The notes below the pieces were generated by a model. The model did not search any database. It was not told where the DNA came from and worked only from the letters and a program-made list of their open reading frames with translations. A program made the position numbers and the translations under genes. 46,698 bases of DNA from Chrysochromulina tobinii (lineage: Eukaryota; Haptophyta; Prymnesiales; Chrysochromulinaceae): contig JWZX01003327.1 of assembly GCA_001275005.1 (NCBI GenBank), positions 1-46,698 on the forward strand. Direction: 5' to 3'. This document shows, piece after piece, positions 38,465 to 46,698 of this stretch (position 1 is the stretch's first letter; each line of letters opens with the position of its first letter).

Positions 38465-40237
38465 TCAACCAAGCATCCAATCCGATCGCGACTTGGATAC
38501 GAACCGATCATAGTGAGCGCGCCGTCGCTCTTCGGCGTCTGTCAGCTTGCGATCCAACAGCTGGCGCTGCTCGCGCAGCGTCAGGCTGCCCTTGGCAAGC
38601 TGCCGCGCACGATGCGCTTCGGCCATGGCTACGGTGCGCTGCTTGCGCGTCTCGTCACGGCGCTGCTGCGCGACCTCTTGGGCGACCCTGCGAGAGGATG
38701 AGGCTCGCAACGCCACCTCGGCCTGGAGGTCTTCCATCCGGCGCCTAAGGGCTTGCTCGGGAGCCAGCAGCACGCTGCGCACGCGCGGCTCGTGTAGGGC
38801 GGTCTGAAGCCGGGGGTGCGGTCGGTGCTCGTCTGGAAGGCTGAGCATCATCCTTGGAATGGAGTCTCCCCCCCGTGCCTCCTCCTCCTCCTCCTCCTCC
38901 TCCTCCTCCTCGCCCCTCGCCGAGATCACCTCCTCGATGCATCGGTACCGGTACTCAAGGTTTCGGCTCACCTCTTGCTCACGCTGTGCCTTCATCACCT
39001 TGGCGTAGCACACCGCCGCCTCCTCCGCCGACTCGAAAGTGCCCAGAAACTTGTCGGTGCCTTTATACGGGCAGACGGCGACGAAACGGCCAGGAGACAC
39101 TGCGCATTCGCTCACGCCCTCGTAGCCGGTGGGGCTGCTAGAGGACAGGTGCAACGGCACGCCGCACGCGTACGTCCTCCTAACCGTCGATGCGGGCGGC
39201 GGGGGGTCCGTCCAGGGGTCCGCCCACCTTACCGTCGATGCGGGCGGCGTCCACCTTCCATATTGAGCTGCACGTTCGGGCGGCGCGCTTAGGGCAAGGC
39301 TTGGCGAAGCGGCCACCGCCGGGCTGTACAGAGGATGGAGAGGATGAAGAGACGAGGTCACGCTGTGAAGAGACGAGGTAACGCTGTGAAGAGACGAGGC
39401 CACGCTGTGAAGAGACGAGGTCACTTTGGACGGGTCTGGTGCCGGCGCCGGTGTCGGCGCCGGAGGTGGTGGCGGTGTCGGCGCCGGAGGTGGCAGCGGT
39501 GGCGGCACCGGTGCAGGTGCCGGCGATGACGCCAGCGTCGCAGGTGTTGGCAGGCCGTGTGGTTTGGATGGCTGCGGTAGCGGAGTACTATGTGACGGAT
39601 CCAACTCGACAGCCGCGCGCCCCTGCTGCCACTCTACCCGCGTTGGATGCGTCCAGGGCTGCTGCCAGGGTACGCTGCCAGGGCTACGCTGGAGCTCTGC
39701 AGGCGGACTCATCCCATGGGGTTGGCACGGCGATCTGACGGCAGATGAGCTGCTCCTCGCGGAGGTACTTGTGCTTGTGCGTGTGCTTGTACTTGTGCTG
39801 GCCCGCCCGACTGGCGCACCATCGACCACTGTCTCCACCTCAGCCCGCTCGTGTAGCAGATCAGCCTCGCTCCCGTCGCAGTCATACTGCTGCAGCCAGC
39901 TAGGCTCAGTCTCGGCCTTGGCGTCATCAAAAGTGACGCGTCGCAGTGCCGCGGGAGCTTCAGCCTTCTCAGCCAGCGCAACTTTGGACACCACCTCGGG
40001 ACCAAAATAGGCGCCAAGATCCACCTTGCTACCCAGTGAGAGCTTCCAGGCAGCCACAGCGTCGGATTCAGATAACCGACGGAGTGCCGTGACCGCAGCG
40101 GTCAATGCGTCCCTGTCCTCCATCTTCCTATCTGTCGTCAATCCGCCGCCGCATCGTCCCGACTCTCGTTTCCTGTCGACCGTATCGCCCTGCCTGTCGC
40201 ATCCTCGGATCCAGACCTCGAGTGAGGTGGTGTCCAT
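38465..40237 (-). CDS. AP2-like domain protein with long disordered regions
   Basis: 590 aa, single exon, ATG 40237 (Met39 at 40123 is an alternative start). At about residues 369-415 is GYEGVSECAVSPGRFVAVCP, then GTFESAEEAAVCYAKV, the pattern of an AP2/ERF-type DNA-binding domain (GYRGV; LGTFDTAEEAA). Algal AP2 domains are often single and this divergent; a transcription-factor role is inference. Around it are Ser/Thr, Pro/Ala and SSLHSVT tandem repeats, a poly-Glu run of 11 after the domain, and a C-terminal Arg/Gln/Glu coiled coil ending in SKSRSDWMLG. It sits 235 bp downstream of the protease gene on the same strand. Confidence 0.65.
   Translation of the reverse strand: MDTTSLEVWIRGCDRQGDTVDRKRESGRCGGGLTTDRKMEDRDALTAAVTALRRLSESDAVAAWKLSLGSKVDLGAYFGPEVVSKVALAEKAEAPAALRRVTFDDAKAETEPSWLQQYDCDGSEADLLHERAEVETVVDGAPVGRASTSTSTRTSTSTSARSSSSAVRSPCQPHGMSPPAELQRSPGSVPWQQPWTHPTRVEWQQGRAAVELDPSHSTPLPQPSKPHGLPTPATLASSPAPAPVPPPLPPPAPTPPPPPAPTPAPAPDPSKVTSSLHSVASSLHSVTSSLHSVTSSLHPLHPLYSPAVAASPSLALSAPPERAAQYGRWTPPASTVRWADPWTDPPPPASTVRRTYACGVPLHLSSSSPTGYEGVSECAVSPGRFVAVCPYKGTDKFLGTFESAEEAAVCYAKVMKAQREQEVSRNLEYRYRCIEEVISARGEEEEEEEEEEEARGGDSIPRMMLSLPDEHRPHPRLQTALHEPRVRSVLLAPEQALRRRMEDLQAEVALRASSSRRVAQEVAQQRRDETRKQRTVAMAEAHRARQLAKGSLTLREQRQLLDRKLTDAEERRRAHYDRFVSKSRSDWMLG
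38877..38912. repeat. CCT microsatellite encoding poly-Glu
   Basis: About eleven CTC/CCT triplets, read as GAG codons on the coding strand. Confidence 0.9.
39345..39425. repeat. 21-bp in-frame tandem repeat x4
   Basis: GAAGAGACGAGGTCACGCTGT-type units at about 39346, 39367, 39388 and 39409; coding-strand product is repeated VTSSLHS. Confidence 0.9.
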
Positions 40238-40472
40238 TTAATTAATAATGTGGTCACTTCCACGTTCACAGTGAACAAAGGCGTCCGCATCCGAACCGAA
40301 AAACCCTCGTGAAACAGCTTCACACCTCCATGGGGCCTCGTCCTACGTCACTCACTCTCACTCCATGCACATGGAGCAGTCGTTCAGCACTGCCGGAAAA
40401 TGCACGGTCGCGAGACGGTTGCGAAACTGGAAACAAGGAAGGACACCTCTGCGGTGCAACATGCCCAATGGG

Positions 40473-41618
40473 CTAATTGGCCTCGACGACCGCAGGGGCG
40501 GCCTTGACAATCTTGGCGAAGCCGAGCTGCCGGTGCTCATAGTCGAACTTGACGTAGTGGGCGCGCATGAACACGTCACCGAGGATGTACAAAGGGCCGG
40601 CGGGTGCGGGCACATCGAGGCCGGTCATCGCGAAGAGGCACTCCGGGCCGTTCTGGAGCGTATAGTCCTTCTTGGTCAGCACGTACTCGGCACCCGCGAT
40701 CGAGATGGTGATGTCCGGTCCCGGACCATCACAAGGGATCGTGTACTCCTTATTCAGGGGTGGGATGGGGCCGAGAGGCTTGGCGCCGACGGCGGCGGCG
40801 ATGGCCTTGATGTCGGCTGAGGGTGCAGCGAGGAGCGAGGTGCCCGAGTCGATGATCGCCCTGTGCGCCGAGCTCACCGACTTGCCCGCGATCGTGATAT
40901 TGTCCAGCGAGATCTCCCAATAGCCAAATTTGTTGGTCGCCGTTGGGATTACGGGTACATACTTAAACTCACCGGTGAAGTGGGCCGGGTTGACGCCCCC
41001 AAGGACGAGCTCGCCGGCGGCGCCGTCGTGGCCGAGATAGAAGGCGAACACAGGTTCGGAGAGCTTGCCGGACGCCACGAGTGCCATCAGAGGAGTCGGA
41101 ACACCGTCGACTGAAATGTCGTCGAGGCCCATGCCACAGATGCCGTCAAACTTGCCGAGCGCGTACGCGGGTCCGAGGCCGGCGGTGTTGTTGACCTCGG
41201 CGAAGAGGTATGACGTCAGCGGAATGTCGCCCATCGTGACCACGTCACGAGAATAGAAGCCTGACACGGGTCCACTGCCGTACTGGATGTGGAAGGTAGA
41301 GCCATTGACTGTATGCGTTGCAGACTTGCGCGAATCGTAGTAGTGGTGCCGGCCCTCCGCGAAGTTGGCCACCCACAGGTTGGACGAGCCGGTGTCGTAA
41401 ACGACCTCGAGCTTCTGCGGCGGCGTGCCCACTGAGATCTCGCCGTAGTACTGCGCGTCCTGATAATCATTAATCACAATGGAATCGACCTCGCCGAGCG
41501 CGGAGTAGCCCAGGCGCAGGCTGCGCTCCATGGTCGTGCGGTCCGGAAGCTCGCGCTTCTTGAGCGGCATGGTGTAGAAGGCTTCGGAGGCAGCGAGGAG
41601 CGTTACGACGGCGAGCAT
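40473..41618 (-). CDS. Pepsin/cathepsin D-type aspartic protease
   Basis: 381 aa, single exon, ATG 41618. Signal peptide MLAVVTLLAASEA, then a short basic propeptide. Both active-site motifs are present: DTGSSNLW (75-82) and DSGTSLL (257-263), with flap Tyr113 in YGSG and the A1-family segments YYGEISVGTPPQ, FDGICGMG and YILGDVFMRAHYVKFD. The usual disulfide just after the first active site is missing (no Cys in VANFAEGRHHYY); the later pair (IPC...PEC) is kept. Likely a lysosomal/vacuolar or secreted endopeptidase. The ATG lies only 6 bp from the open frame of the polymerase-like element on the other strand, so its promoter may have been displaced by that element. Confidence 0.95.
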   Translation of the reverse strand: MLAVVTLLAASEAFYTMPLKKRELPDRTTMERSLRLGYSALGEVDSIVINDYQDAQYYGEISVGTPPQKLEVVYDTGSSNLWVANFAEGRHHYYDSRKSATHTVNGSTFHIQYGSGPVSGFYSRDVVTMGDIPLTSYLFAEVNNTAGLGPAYALGKFDGICGMGLDDISVDGVPTPLMALVASGKLSEPVFAFYLGHDGAAGELVLGGVNPAHFTGEFKYVPVIPTATNKFGYWEISLDNITIAGKSVSSAHRAIIDSGTSLLAAPSADIKAIAAAVGAKPLGPIPPLNKEYTIPCDGPGPDITISIAGAEYVLTKKDYTLQNGPECLFAMTGLDVPAPAGPLYILGDVFMRAHYVKFDYEHRQLGFAKIVKAAPAVVEAN

Positions 41619-41624
41619 TATTCG

Positions 41625-43121
41625 TTGTTGCGTGTGGTCCAGGCGTCAGTGTCAGGAGTCGCCGAGCGAGGGCTGCGCTCCAAACATGAAAGCGAGCGCC
41701 CGACATCAAGAGTCCTTTCCGTCGATGGCTCAGGAGAGGCAGATGGTGGGTGGGGGGTTGTCGTTGTACACGGAGGTCGTGGGACCCAGACTGATACTAC
41801 GGCCCGCCACCATGCCACTTTCTACGGACCGATTACGCTCCAGACGACGGCCCCACCTTTCTTGGGCGCCGAGCGCGGTACCAACAACGTGGCTGAACTC
41901 ACGGCCTTTGCGGAAGCCCTCGTGTACCTACGGGACATCGAGGGATCCGCCACGCCCGCCATCATTCGTCCGGACTCCACGTATGCCCGCGACGTGGCCC
42001 TTGGTACCGTCACCATCTCCGCTAATTGTACCCTTGCCCGCCAAGTGCGGCAACTATGGATTCACGAGGAGGCTCGACGCGGTGGCCAACTATGGGCTCT
42101 ACACGTTAAAGCCCACTCCTCTAATAAATGGAACGCAGCGGCGGATCATGCAGCGGCTCGCGGTGCCCGCGGCGAGGCCCGAGGCGTAGGGACACGGTGG
42201 GCGGACTGGCCACCGCTCCCACCCCGCAACCTCCGCGCCCATGAGGTGAGTGAATCTGAGCGTGTCATCCGTGCAACACATGCCTTTGGTGTGCTTGCCA
42301 TCCCTGTCCCTGTTGGTGATCACCTGACGTCGACAGACCAGATAGAGGCGTGCACACGAGCCATCCTACTCCGCCTCAACCTGGACAGGAGTCCACGTGC
42401 TCCACAGGCAGTTGCCCGGGTACGCGCTGCACGGACGCTGCTCCTTGATGCTACCCGTCAGCGTGCGGAGGCTCTCCGCCTCATCCGAGAGGGCCTCCAA
42501 CCGATTACGCGGGTGTTAACCTGTCCGGTTAATGCCGCTGCCATGCGCCGCTACATTCGAAACGCAGGTCCGGAAGCGGACGCCCCCAGGGCGGATGGCC
42601 TTGGCACTCTGCGCGAGCGCGCTCGGGACTTCCTGCACGCCCTCGGACAGAACCACGCCGTTCGCATCACGTACCATCACTGTCGACTCGGCGCTGCCCT
42701 CGTGGCGGCGGGATTCATATGCACTGCTCGTGAGTACGCCCTCCGAGGGGATGTAGATCCCTTCCGACTCCCGCGTGCCCTGCGCGACGTTGCCTTTGCT
42801 GGCCGTGGCCATGACCTGGATGACTCGGCCTCTTACCCCCGTGCGTGCCTTGATGTGTTCCAATCGGGGCGTGAACAGTCCAGACTGTTCCTCGCGCACC
42901 GTGAGCAAGTCCTCGCTGAGGTTGGGCTCTTCTTTCTCGGACCCCATGTCTCAGCACCTGCGCGCCGCAAAGCCGCGAAAGACTTGTTCAATGCCCTTGA
43001 TAATGATGGCTCCCTGGAGGCTTGGGAACGACGCCAGGGATGCCCGGCGATGATGCAAATGCCCCCCTTTGCGGTCGGGACTGACGGGGGAGGTCTTCAG
43101 CCTCCGAGCTTACCAGGATAG
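41625..43121 (+). CDS. RNase H domain plus polymerase-like motifs A and B
   Basis: The frame starts with TTG; real coding probably begins further 5' or is lost. Residues ~30-180 form an RNase HI domain: VDGSG (first Asp), NNVAELTAFAEAL (Glu), RPDSTYA (Asp), KAHSSNKWNAAADHAA (His and last Asp), so all catalytic residues are present. Further on are DLDDSASYPRA and a basic helix ARRKAAKDLFNALDNDGS. These look like motifs A and B of superfamily-A (TV-Pol-like) polymerases, by pattern only. The frame breaks near a GGGGG run (43086-43090), after which the next block continues in another frame. LINE and Copia elements place RNase H after the polymerase; here it comes first. Confidence 0.6.
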   Translation: MLRVVQASVSGVAERGLRSKHESERPTSRVLSVDGSGEADGGWGVVVVHGGRGTQTDTTARHHATFYGPITLQTTAPPFLGAERGTNNVAELTAFAEALVYLRDIEGSATPAIIRPDSTYARDVALGTVTISANCTLARQVRQLWIHEEARRGGQLWALHVKAHSSNKWNAAADHAAARGARGEARGVGTRWADWPPLPPRNLRAHEVSESERVIRATHAFGVLAIPVPVGDHLTSTDQIEACTRAILLRLNLDRSPRAPQAVARVRAARTLLLDATRQRAEALRLIREGLQPITRVLTCPVNAAAMRRYIRNAGPEADAPRADGLGTLRERARDFLHALGQNHAVRITYHHCRLGAALVAAGFICTAREYALRGDVDPFRLPRALRDVAFAGRGHDLDDSASYPRACLDVFQSGREQSRLFLAHREQVLAEVGLFFLGPHVSAPARRKAAKDLFNALDNDGSLEAWERRQGCPAMMQMPPFAVGTDGGGLQPPSLPG

Positions 43122-43536
43122 CCGCCGCGCTCTGACAGGCGAGTTTACTCGTCGGATGCCCACACTGGTCGCCTTTGTTCGCGCTTGGCTTGCACTCCAC
43201 AAGCCCGATAGCGAGCACAAATTCGCACTCACGGCCAAGTCTTTTTTCCTTCAGGAGGCGGAAGGCCTCTCGCGCGCCGCGAAGCTTACCTGGTCACGTC
43301 TGCGGGGCGCTGGGGAAATCACGAGCTTACAACATGATGGTGTTGTCATGGTACTCTCCCAAGGCGTGACATCTACGGATGCATGTGCTGCCTTGACGGA
43401 GGTGTGCACCGCGGCGCTTGGCTATACGCAGCCCGTTGAGGAGAAACCCTTTCAATTCGACCCTGGTGACTCGGAGGATGACCAGGACAGTGTTGCTGAT
43501 GCGGACGCGCGCCCTAATACTCCCCTGAACCCATGA
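43069..43536 (+). pseudogene. Continuation of the polymerase-like module (shifted frame)
   Basis: From about 43090 this frame reads VFSLRAYQDSRRALTGEFTR, then ALTAKSFFLQEAEGLSRAAK, then ITSLQHDGVVMVLSQG, and ends LGYTQPVEEKPFQFDP plus an acidic tail. The QHDG core would be motif C (palm aspartate) of a superfamily-A-like polymerase, and the FFLQEAEGL helix fits the segment before it. It has no start of its own, so it is the 3' part of the preceding frame after a one-base indel. The element copy is probably dead unless the indel is a sequencing error or a programmed shift. Confidence 0.55.
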
Positions 43537-43556
43537 CCCCTCGCAAGCTTGCTCCG

Positions 43557-43905
43557 CCCAGTTCCCCTCTGAGAGTCTCCCGGCAAGCTACGGCCCCGGA
43601 GCAGGGATGCTGGTGCGTGCTATGCTTGCGCCCCTTCGTGCCCCTCGGGGGCTCCGTTCTGGCTTCCACAGGCGCCGCTTCACCCAGTGTCCCTCTGAGA
43701 GCCTCCCGGTCAGCTACGGCCCCGGAGCAGGGACTCTGGTGCGACCCTCGCCTGTGTTGTGTCTGCATCTCCCCCGTTGGCTTCCACAGGCGCCGCTTCG
43801 CCCAGTGTCCCTCTGAGAGCCTCCCGGTCAGCTACGGCCCCGGAGCAGGGACTCTGGTGCGACCCTCGCCTGTGTTGCGTCTGCGTCTCCCCCGAGGGGG
43901 ATGGT
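43557..43905 (+). repeat. ~118-bp tandem repeat x3
   Basis: Copies start at 43557 (126 bp, diverged), 43683 (118 bp) and 43801 (about 105 bp). All contain CTCCCGG[T/C]CAGCTACGGCC-like sequence and GGAGCAGGGA; copies 2 and 3 are nearly identical. Confidence 0.92.
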
Positions 43906-44288
43906 ATGGTGTGAGCATGTGCCCCGCTTCTTCACCCACACGCACCGTCGGCTCATTCGTGGGCTCGCCTCGCCGTCTACTTAATGATCGTAATCTTTCT
44001 CCTCTTCATCCGCTTCCTCCCCTGGGGCTCATTCTCTTCTACTGGCGCTGGGACTCTTCGCCGAGTGTCACTTGATGACGGACCCGCTGCTCCCGAGACA
44101 CATCTTTGCCTAGGCCGATGATCCTCCTAGCGTGCTGGGGGGGGAGACTGAGGATGGCATTTGTTGAGTTCGGCATAGCATGATTCGTCGCCTTAGCTAG
44201 AGACCGGTATGGTTTCTTTCTAACAAGTCGATTACCCGTGTGTATAAGCTCGACTCGAAGCTATTTGGGGTTCCCGCCGCGTTCACAG

Positions 44289-44937
44289 TCGGGCCGCGTA
44301 CATCGGCACCGGTCGGTACTCCATCGACGCGTGGCTGCTGCCAAACTTCCACCGGCTCCTCGTGCAGCTCACCCAAGGCGGGTGGGAGCGCGACGACGCC
44401 GTCCTCATCGTGGCGGTCTTCATGGTCATGAGGATGCCGCTCGCCTGGGCCCTGCGCGACGTCATTGGTCCATTGTGGTGCGCCGCGACTGCGTACGCTG
44501 TCGCCGAGGTCCTCTCCCGGCGGGCGCGCACCCTGTGGACCTCCGACGCGACGGCCGTCGCGCCTGCGTTCAAGCTACTGTCGGAGCTCGTGCGAGTCAA
44601 TCCCACTTGGGCGGGCCTGACTGCGCCGGGCGTCGCCGCCGGCCTCTCCTTCGTCGTGCGCGACGTCATCGAGACGAACTACGGAGGCAAGTACGGGGTG
44701 CGTGTGTCGTACGAGGAGGGCGACATGCGTCTGTTCCAAAACAAATCGTCCGCCTTGCGCACTGCCAGAGTCCCCGAGGGTCATGATGAACAATCACTTT
44801 TCGACGCCGCCGGCGTCGAATCGCTTTTCCCGTCAACGTACGCGCCGCCGACTGGTGGCGGACCCTTCCTGTCTCTGCAGGAGGCCGGGGCGGCGCAAGA
44901 TGAATTGTCCACGCGCTTCTCGTACATATCTGTGTGA
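44289..44937 (+). CDS. 3' part of an unknown membrane protein
   Basis: The frame is open from 44248. GTTCACAG at 44281-44288 looks like a splice acceptor, so 44289 is taken as an exon start; no ATG precedes residue ~45 (ATG 44422). The product reads YIGTGRYSIDAWLLPNFHRL, then hydrophobic segments (AVLIVAVFMVMRMPLAWAL; a second around GLTAPGVAAGLSFVV) and a polar tail to TGA 44937. No family was assigned; the GTGRYSID start recalls DoxX-like proteins only weakly. Its 5' exons are not between the element and here, so the gene may have been broken by the insertion. Confidence 0.5.
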
Positions 44938-45027
44938 TCTGACTACGGTGGTGTCGCAAAGAGATTGCTCATCATCACCCTCGGGGACTCTGGCAGTGCG
45001 CAGGGTGGACGATTCGTTGTGGATCAG
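44731..45027. repeat. 70-bp inverted repeat (62/70 identical)
   Basis: 44731-44800 (inside the coding 3' end of the membrane protein) and 44958-45027 are reverse complements with 8 mismatches, separated by 157 bp. An RNA hairpin could form, or it is a partial inverted duplication of the gene end. Confidence 0.9.
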
Positions 45028-45527
45028 GCTTCGAGCCCGCGATCCAAGAAGTGCGGTGAACGCTGGATCAGCTCTGCCTCTGACTCGGGCCCGGACGGCC
45101 CTCGGGAGCTCTGCCCGCACCACAGAGCACAGGTGCCTGCACGCATGCCTGACAGAACGGTACGAGAAGCGCATGCATCGAGCCATCGACCATCGTGCCC
45201 TTTCTACATACGATACATGTACATCGCTTGATCTGTACGGACCAGCGATCCAGCGTTCTGGACACTCGAACTGGACACATCCGATCGGTCAGTCGTTAAC
45301 GTCAGAGAGATCATTTCATCAACGGCATCGGAATCCTAACGTATGGCGCGTAATCACGGTTCGTCGATTCCTGCGTTTACGGATTACGCGGACGGGCGGG
45401 GGGTGCAAGAACGCAGAAACCTGTGTATACGCGAGGGGGTGCATATATACACACCCGCTGTGTTCCTGTGTATACGCACCTACCGCTCGCGTAAACGCAC
45501 CCGCACCATGACCATGACCATGACCCG
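44938..45527. other. Intergenic, no gene seen beyond inverted repeat
   Basis: Includes alternating TATACGCACC/GTGTATACGCGA words (45420-45480) and a CCATGACCATGACCATGACC microsatellite near 45507-45526. No credible gene. Confidence 0.4.
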
Positions 45528-45827
45528 CCCTCGGTCGTCGCGAAGACTTCGACGTCGCTCGCGGCTTCCGACATGAAGTCGTCGACGGCGTAATCGGCGA
45601 GCGCGGCGAACTCCTCCGGAGCGTCGGCGGTCGCCGTGCAGCCACAGCAGCACGGCGTGCAGGTTGCAGTGCCGGCAGTGCCGGCAGTGCCAATTGCATG
45701 CCTTATCGAATGAAAACTCTTCTTTTCTGTTTTCGCGGCGTTCCCAAATTCTCGAGACGTCGCATCCCGACAGCCATCCACACCCTCGTCTCGATGAGCT
45801 CCGCTGCCGCGGCCGCCAGCGGCTGCT
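45528..45827. repeat. Rearranged partial copy of the right-edge gene
   Basis: 45528-45630 is a reverse-complement copy of 46404-46506 (103 bp, nearly identical; encodes EEFAALADYAVDDF on the minus strand). 45691-45827 is a direct copy of 46280-46408 with small indels, in which the splice acceptor CGCAG is CGCGG. Together they look like a scrambled duplication. Confidence 0.9.
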
Positions 45828-46279
45828 TGCCCTTGGCCTGCTTCTGGCGCAGGAGCATCAGACGAGGCCAACATCGTTCTGACGTCACCGAGAAGTTTGG
45901 CAGTGCATGCATGCATGCATGTTGACTTTCTTGGGGACGACAATTACCTAACACATACCTAACACATAAAACCACACGCTGGTCATCCAGGGTGCACCCT
46001 GAGGGTCTGTGGAGGTCTCGCAACGTGTGGGAACCGATCGACGTGCTTCGCGCGCGCCTGCCGACAGGTGGTGAAACCATACAACCTGCTAGGGGTGCGT
46101 TCACTAAGTGGGAGCCTGGGATGCCGGTCGCGCTAGGCGACCAACTCCGCCGGCCTCGACTAAAGTGAGCGTCCTCCCAAAGGCATCCCTATAATAGGTG
46201 GCGCCCCTCCCTGAATATCTACTTAGATACCTATTTCTTTGTCTCTAGCCCTTGTTCCGGTCGCGCTATGTCTCGGGGA
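45828..46279. other. Spacer between duplicated blocks
   Basis: No gene recognised. Contains a GCAT tetranucleotide run (GCATGCATGCATGCATG, 45905-45921) and a TAACACATACC repeat (45949-45968). Confidence 0.4.
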
Positions 46280-46327
46280 CAATTGCATGCCTTACCGAAT
46301 GAAAACTCTCCTTTTTTGTTTTCGCAG

Positions 46328-46698
46328 CGCTCCCAAATTCTCAAGCCCCGTCGCGCCCCTACAGCCATCCACACCCTCGGCTCGATGAGCTCCGCTGCCG
46401 CGGCCGCCGACGCTCCGGAGGAGTTCGCCGCGCTCGCCGAGTACGCCGTCGACGACTTCATGTCGGAAGCCGCGAGCGACGTCGAAGTCTTCGCGACGAC
46501 CGAGGGCCACGGCGACGTGAGCGCCGAGGAGATCCGCTTCCTGGCGAGAGACCCACACGCGCACGACCGCGTCATGAGCCGCGTTGCTCGGCTGCCCCGT
46601 CGGGCGCTCTGGCGCCTCCTGCGTGCCGCCGGCTTCGATGAGCCCGTCTGGCAGACGAGGATCCGCCGGGCCACCGCTGCCTCCCTTGCCGAGGAAGT
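46328..46698 (+). CDS. Unknown protein, exon truncated by window end
   Basis: The frame is open from a good splice acceptor (CTTTTTTGTTTTCGCAG, ending 46327) to the window edge. The first ATG is 46385: MSSAAAAADAPEEFAALAEY, then VDDFMSEAASDVEVF, EEIRFLARDPHAHDRVMSRV, PRRALWRLLRAAGFDEP. The composition and helical, charged pattern look like a real protein, and the segment around EEFAAL...FATTEG is preserved with one change in the inverted copy at 45.5 kb. No family was recognised. If the acceptor is used, the true start lies upstream at an exon not identified here. Confidence 0.55.

Larger units (their letters stand above)
41625..44236 (+). mobile_element. Degraded element: RNase H, polymerase-like module, 3' tandem repeats
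   Basis: Contains two coding blocks (41625-43121 and 43069-43536) in different frames, followed by a ~118-bp tandem repeat (43557-43905) and non-coding sequence to about 44236. Boundaries are approximate. The left side begins directly at the protease start, and the first convincing protein homology begins inside the RNase H domain, suggesting 5' truncation. No terminal repeats or target-site duplication were found by eye. Confidence 0.55.

Noticed and set aside
44575-45231. Two frames sharing TLGDSGSAQGGRF on opposite strands
   Set aside because: Explained by the 70-bp inverted repeat; neither frame otherwise looks coding.

Overview
The window looks like nuclear DNA of a GC-rich unicellular alga. 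A haptophyte is my best guess; other chlorophyll-c lineages are possible. Supporting signs are a type III glutamine synthetase, a rubredoxin with an apparent bipartite plastid leader and a C-terminal membrane anchor, a canonical G-alpha subunit, a GSK3 kinase, an ABC transporter with a signal/transit leader, GT-AG introns (75 to about 430 bp), and no operon logic. All functional calls rest on motif recognition by eye; no database search was run.

Layout from left to right: a 5'-truncated IQ-motif/coiled-coil protein and an overlapping second frame (2-3120); a RING protein (-) divergent from a two-exon lipoate-protein-ligase-like gene (+); GSIII (-); a two-exon NIPA-type Mg transporter (+); a sulfotransferase (-); a TrmN6-like methyltransferase (-); a GSK3 kinase with a coiled-coil tail (-); a tiny two-exon NDUFA1/MWFE subunit of complex I (+); a repeat-rich unknown protein (+); a rhodanese-phosphatase-FHA fusion (-); an mS25-like mitoribosomal gene with a frame break (-) sharing a short intergene with G-alpha (+); a secreted ShKT-domain glycosyltransferase-like protein (+); a two-RRM protein (+); a hydroxypyruvate-isomerase-like gene interrupted by TAA (+); rubredoxin (-); a seven-exon SbmA/YddA-type ABC transporter (-); an AP2-like protein (-); a pepsin-type protease (-); a degraded element with RNase H upstream of a polymerase-like module plus a ~118-bp tandem repeat (+); the 3' part of a membrane protein (+); a block of inverted and direct duplications; and a gene running off the right edge (+).

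The most striking feature is the introns. Three introns in two unrelated genes (GSK3 and the ABC transporter) share a nearly identical 20-nt 3' end. Several introns begin with a copy of the first bases of the downstream exon; this copy is 22 bp and perfect in GSK3, and 11 bp in the phosphatase. Many are filled with tandem repeats carrying CTGAT, which resembles a branch point. This is what insertion or duplication of intron-creating elements (introners) would leave. The second standout is the RNase H-first polymerase-like element between two head-to-head genes.

The genes are housekeeping and signalling genes with no shared pathway. Loose themes are mitochondrial function (lipoylation, complex I, mitoribosome) and phospho-signalling (GSK3, FHA phosphatase, G-alpha).
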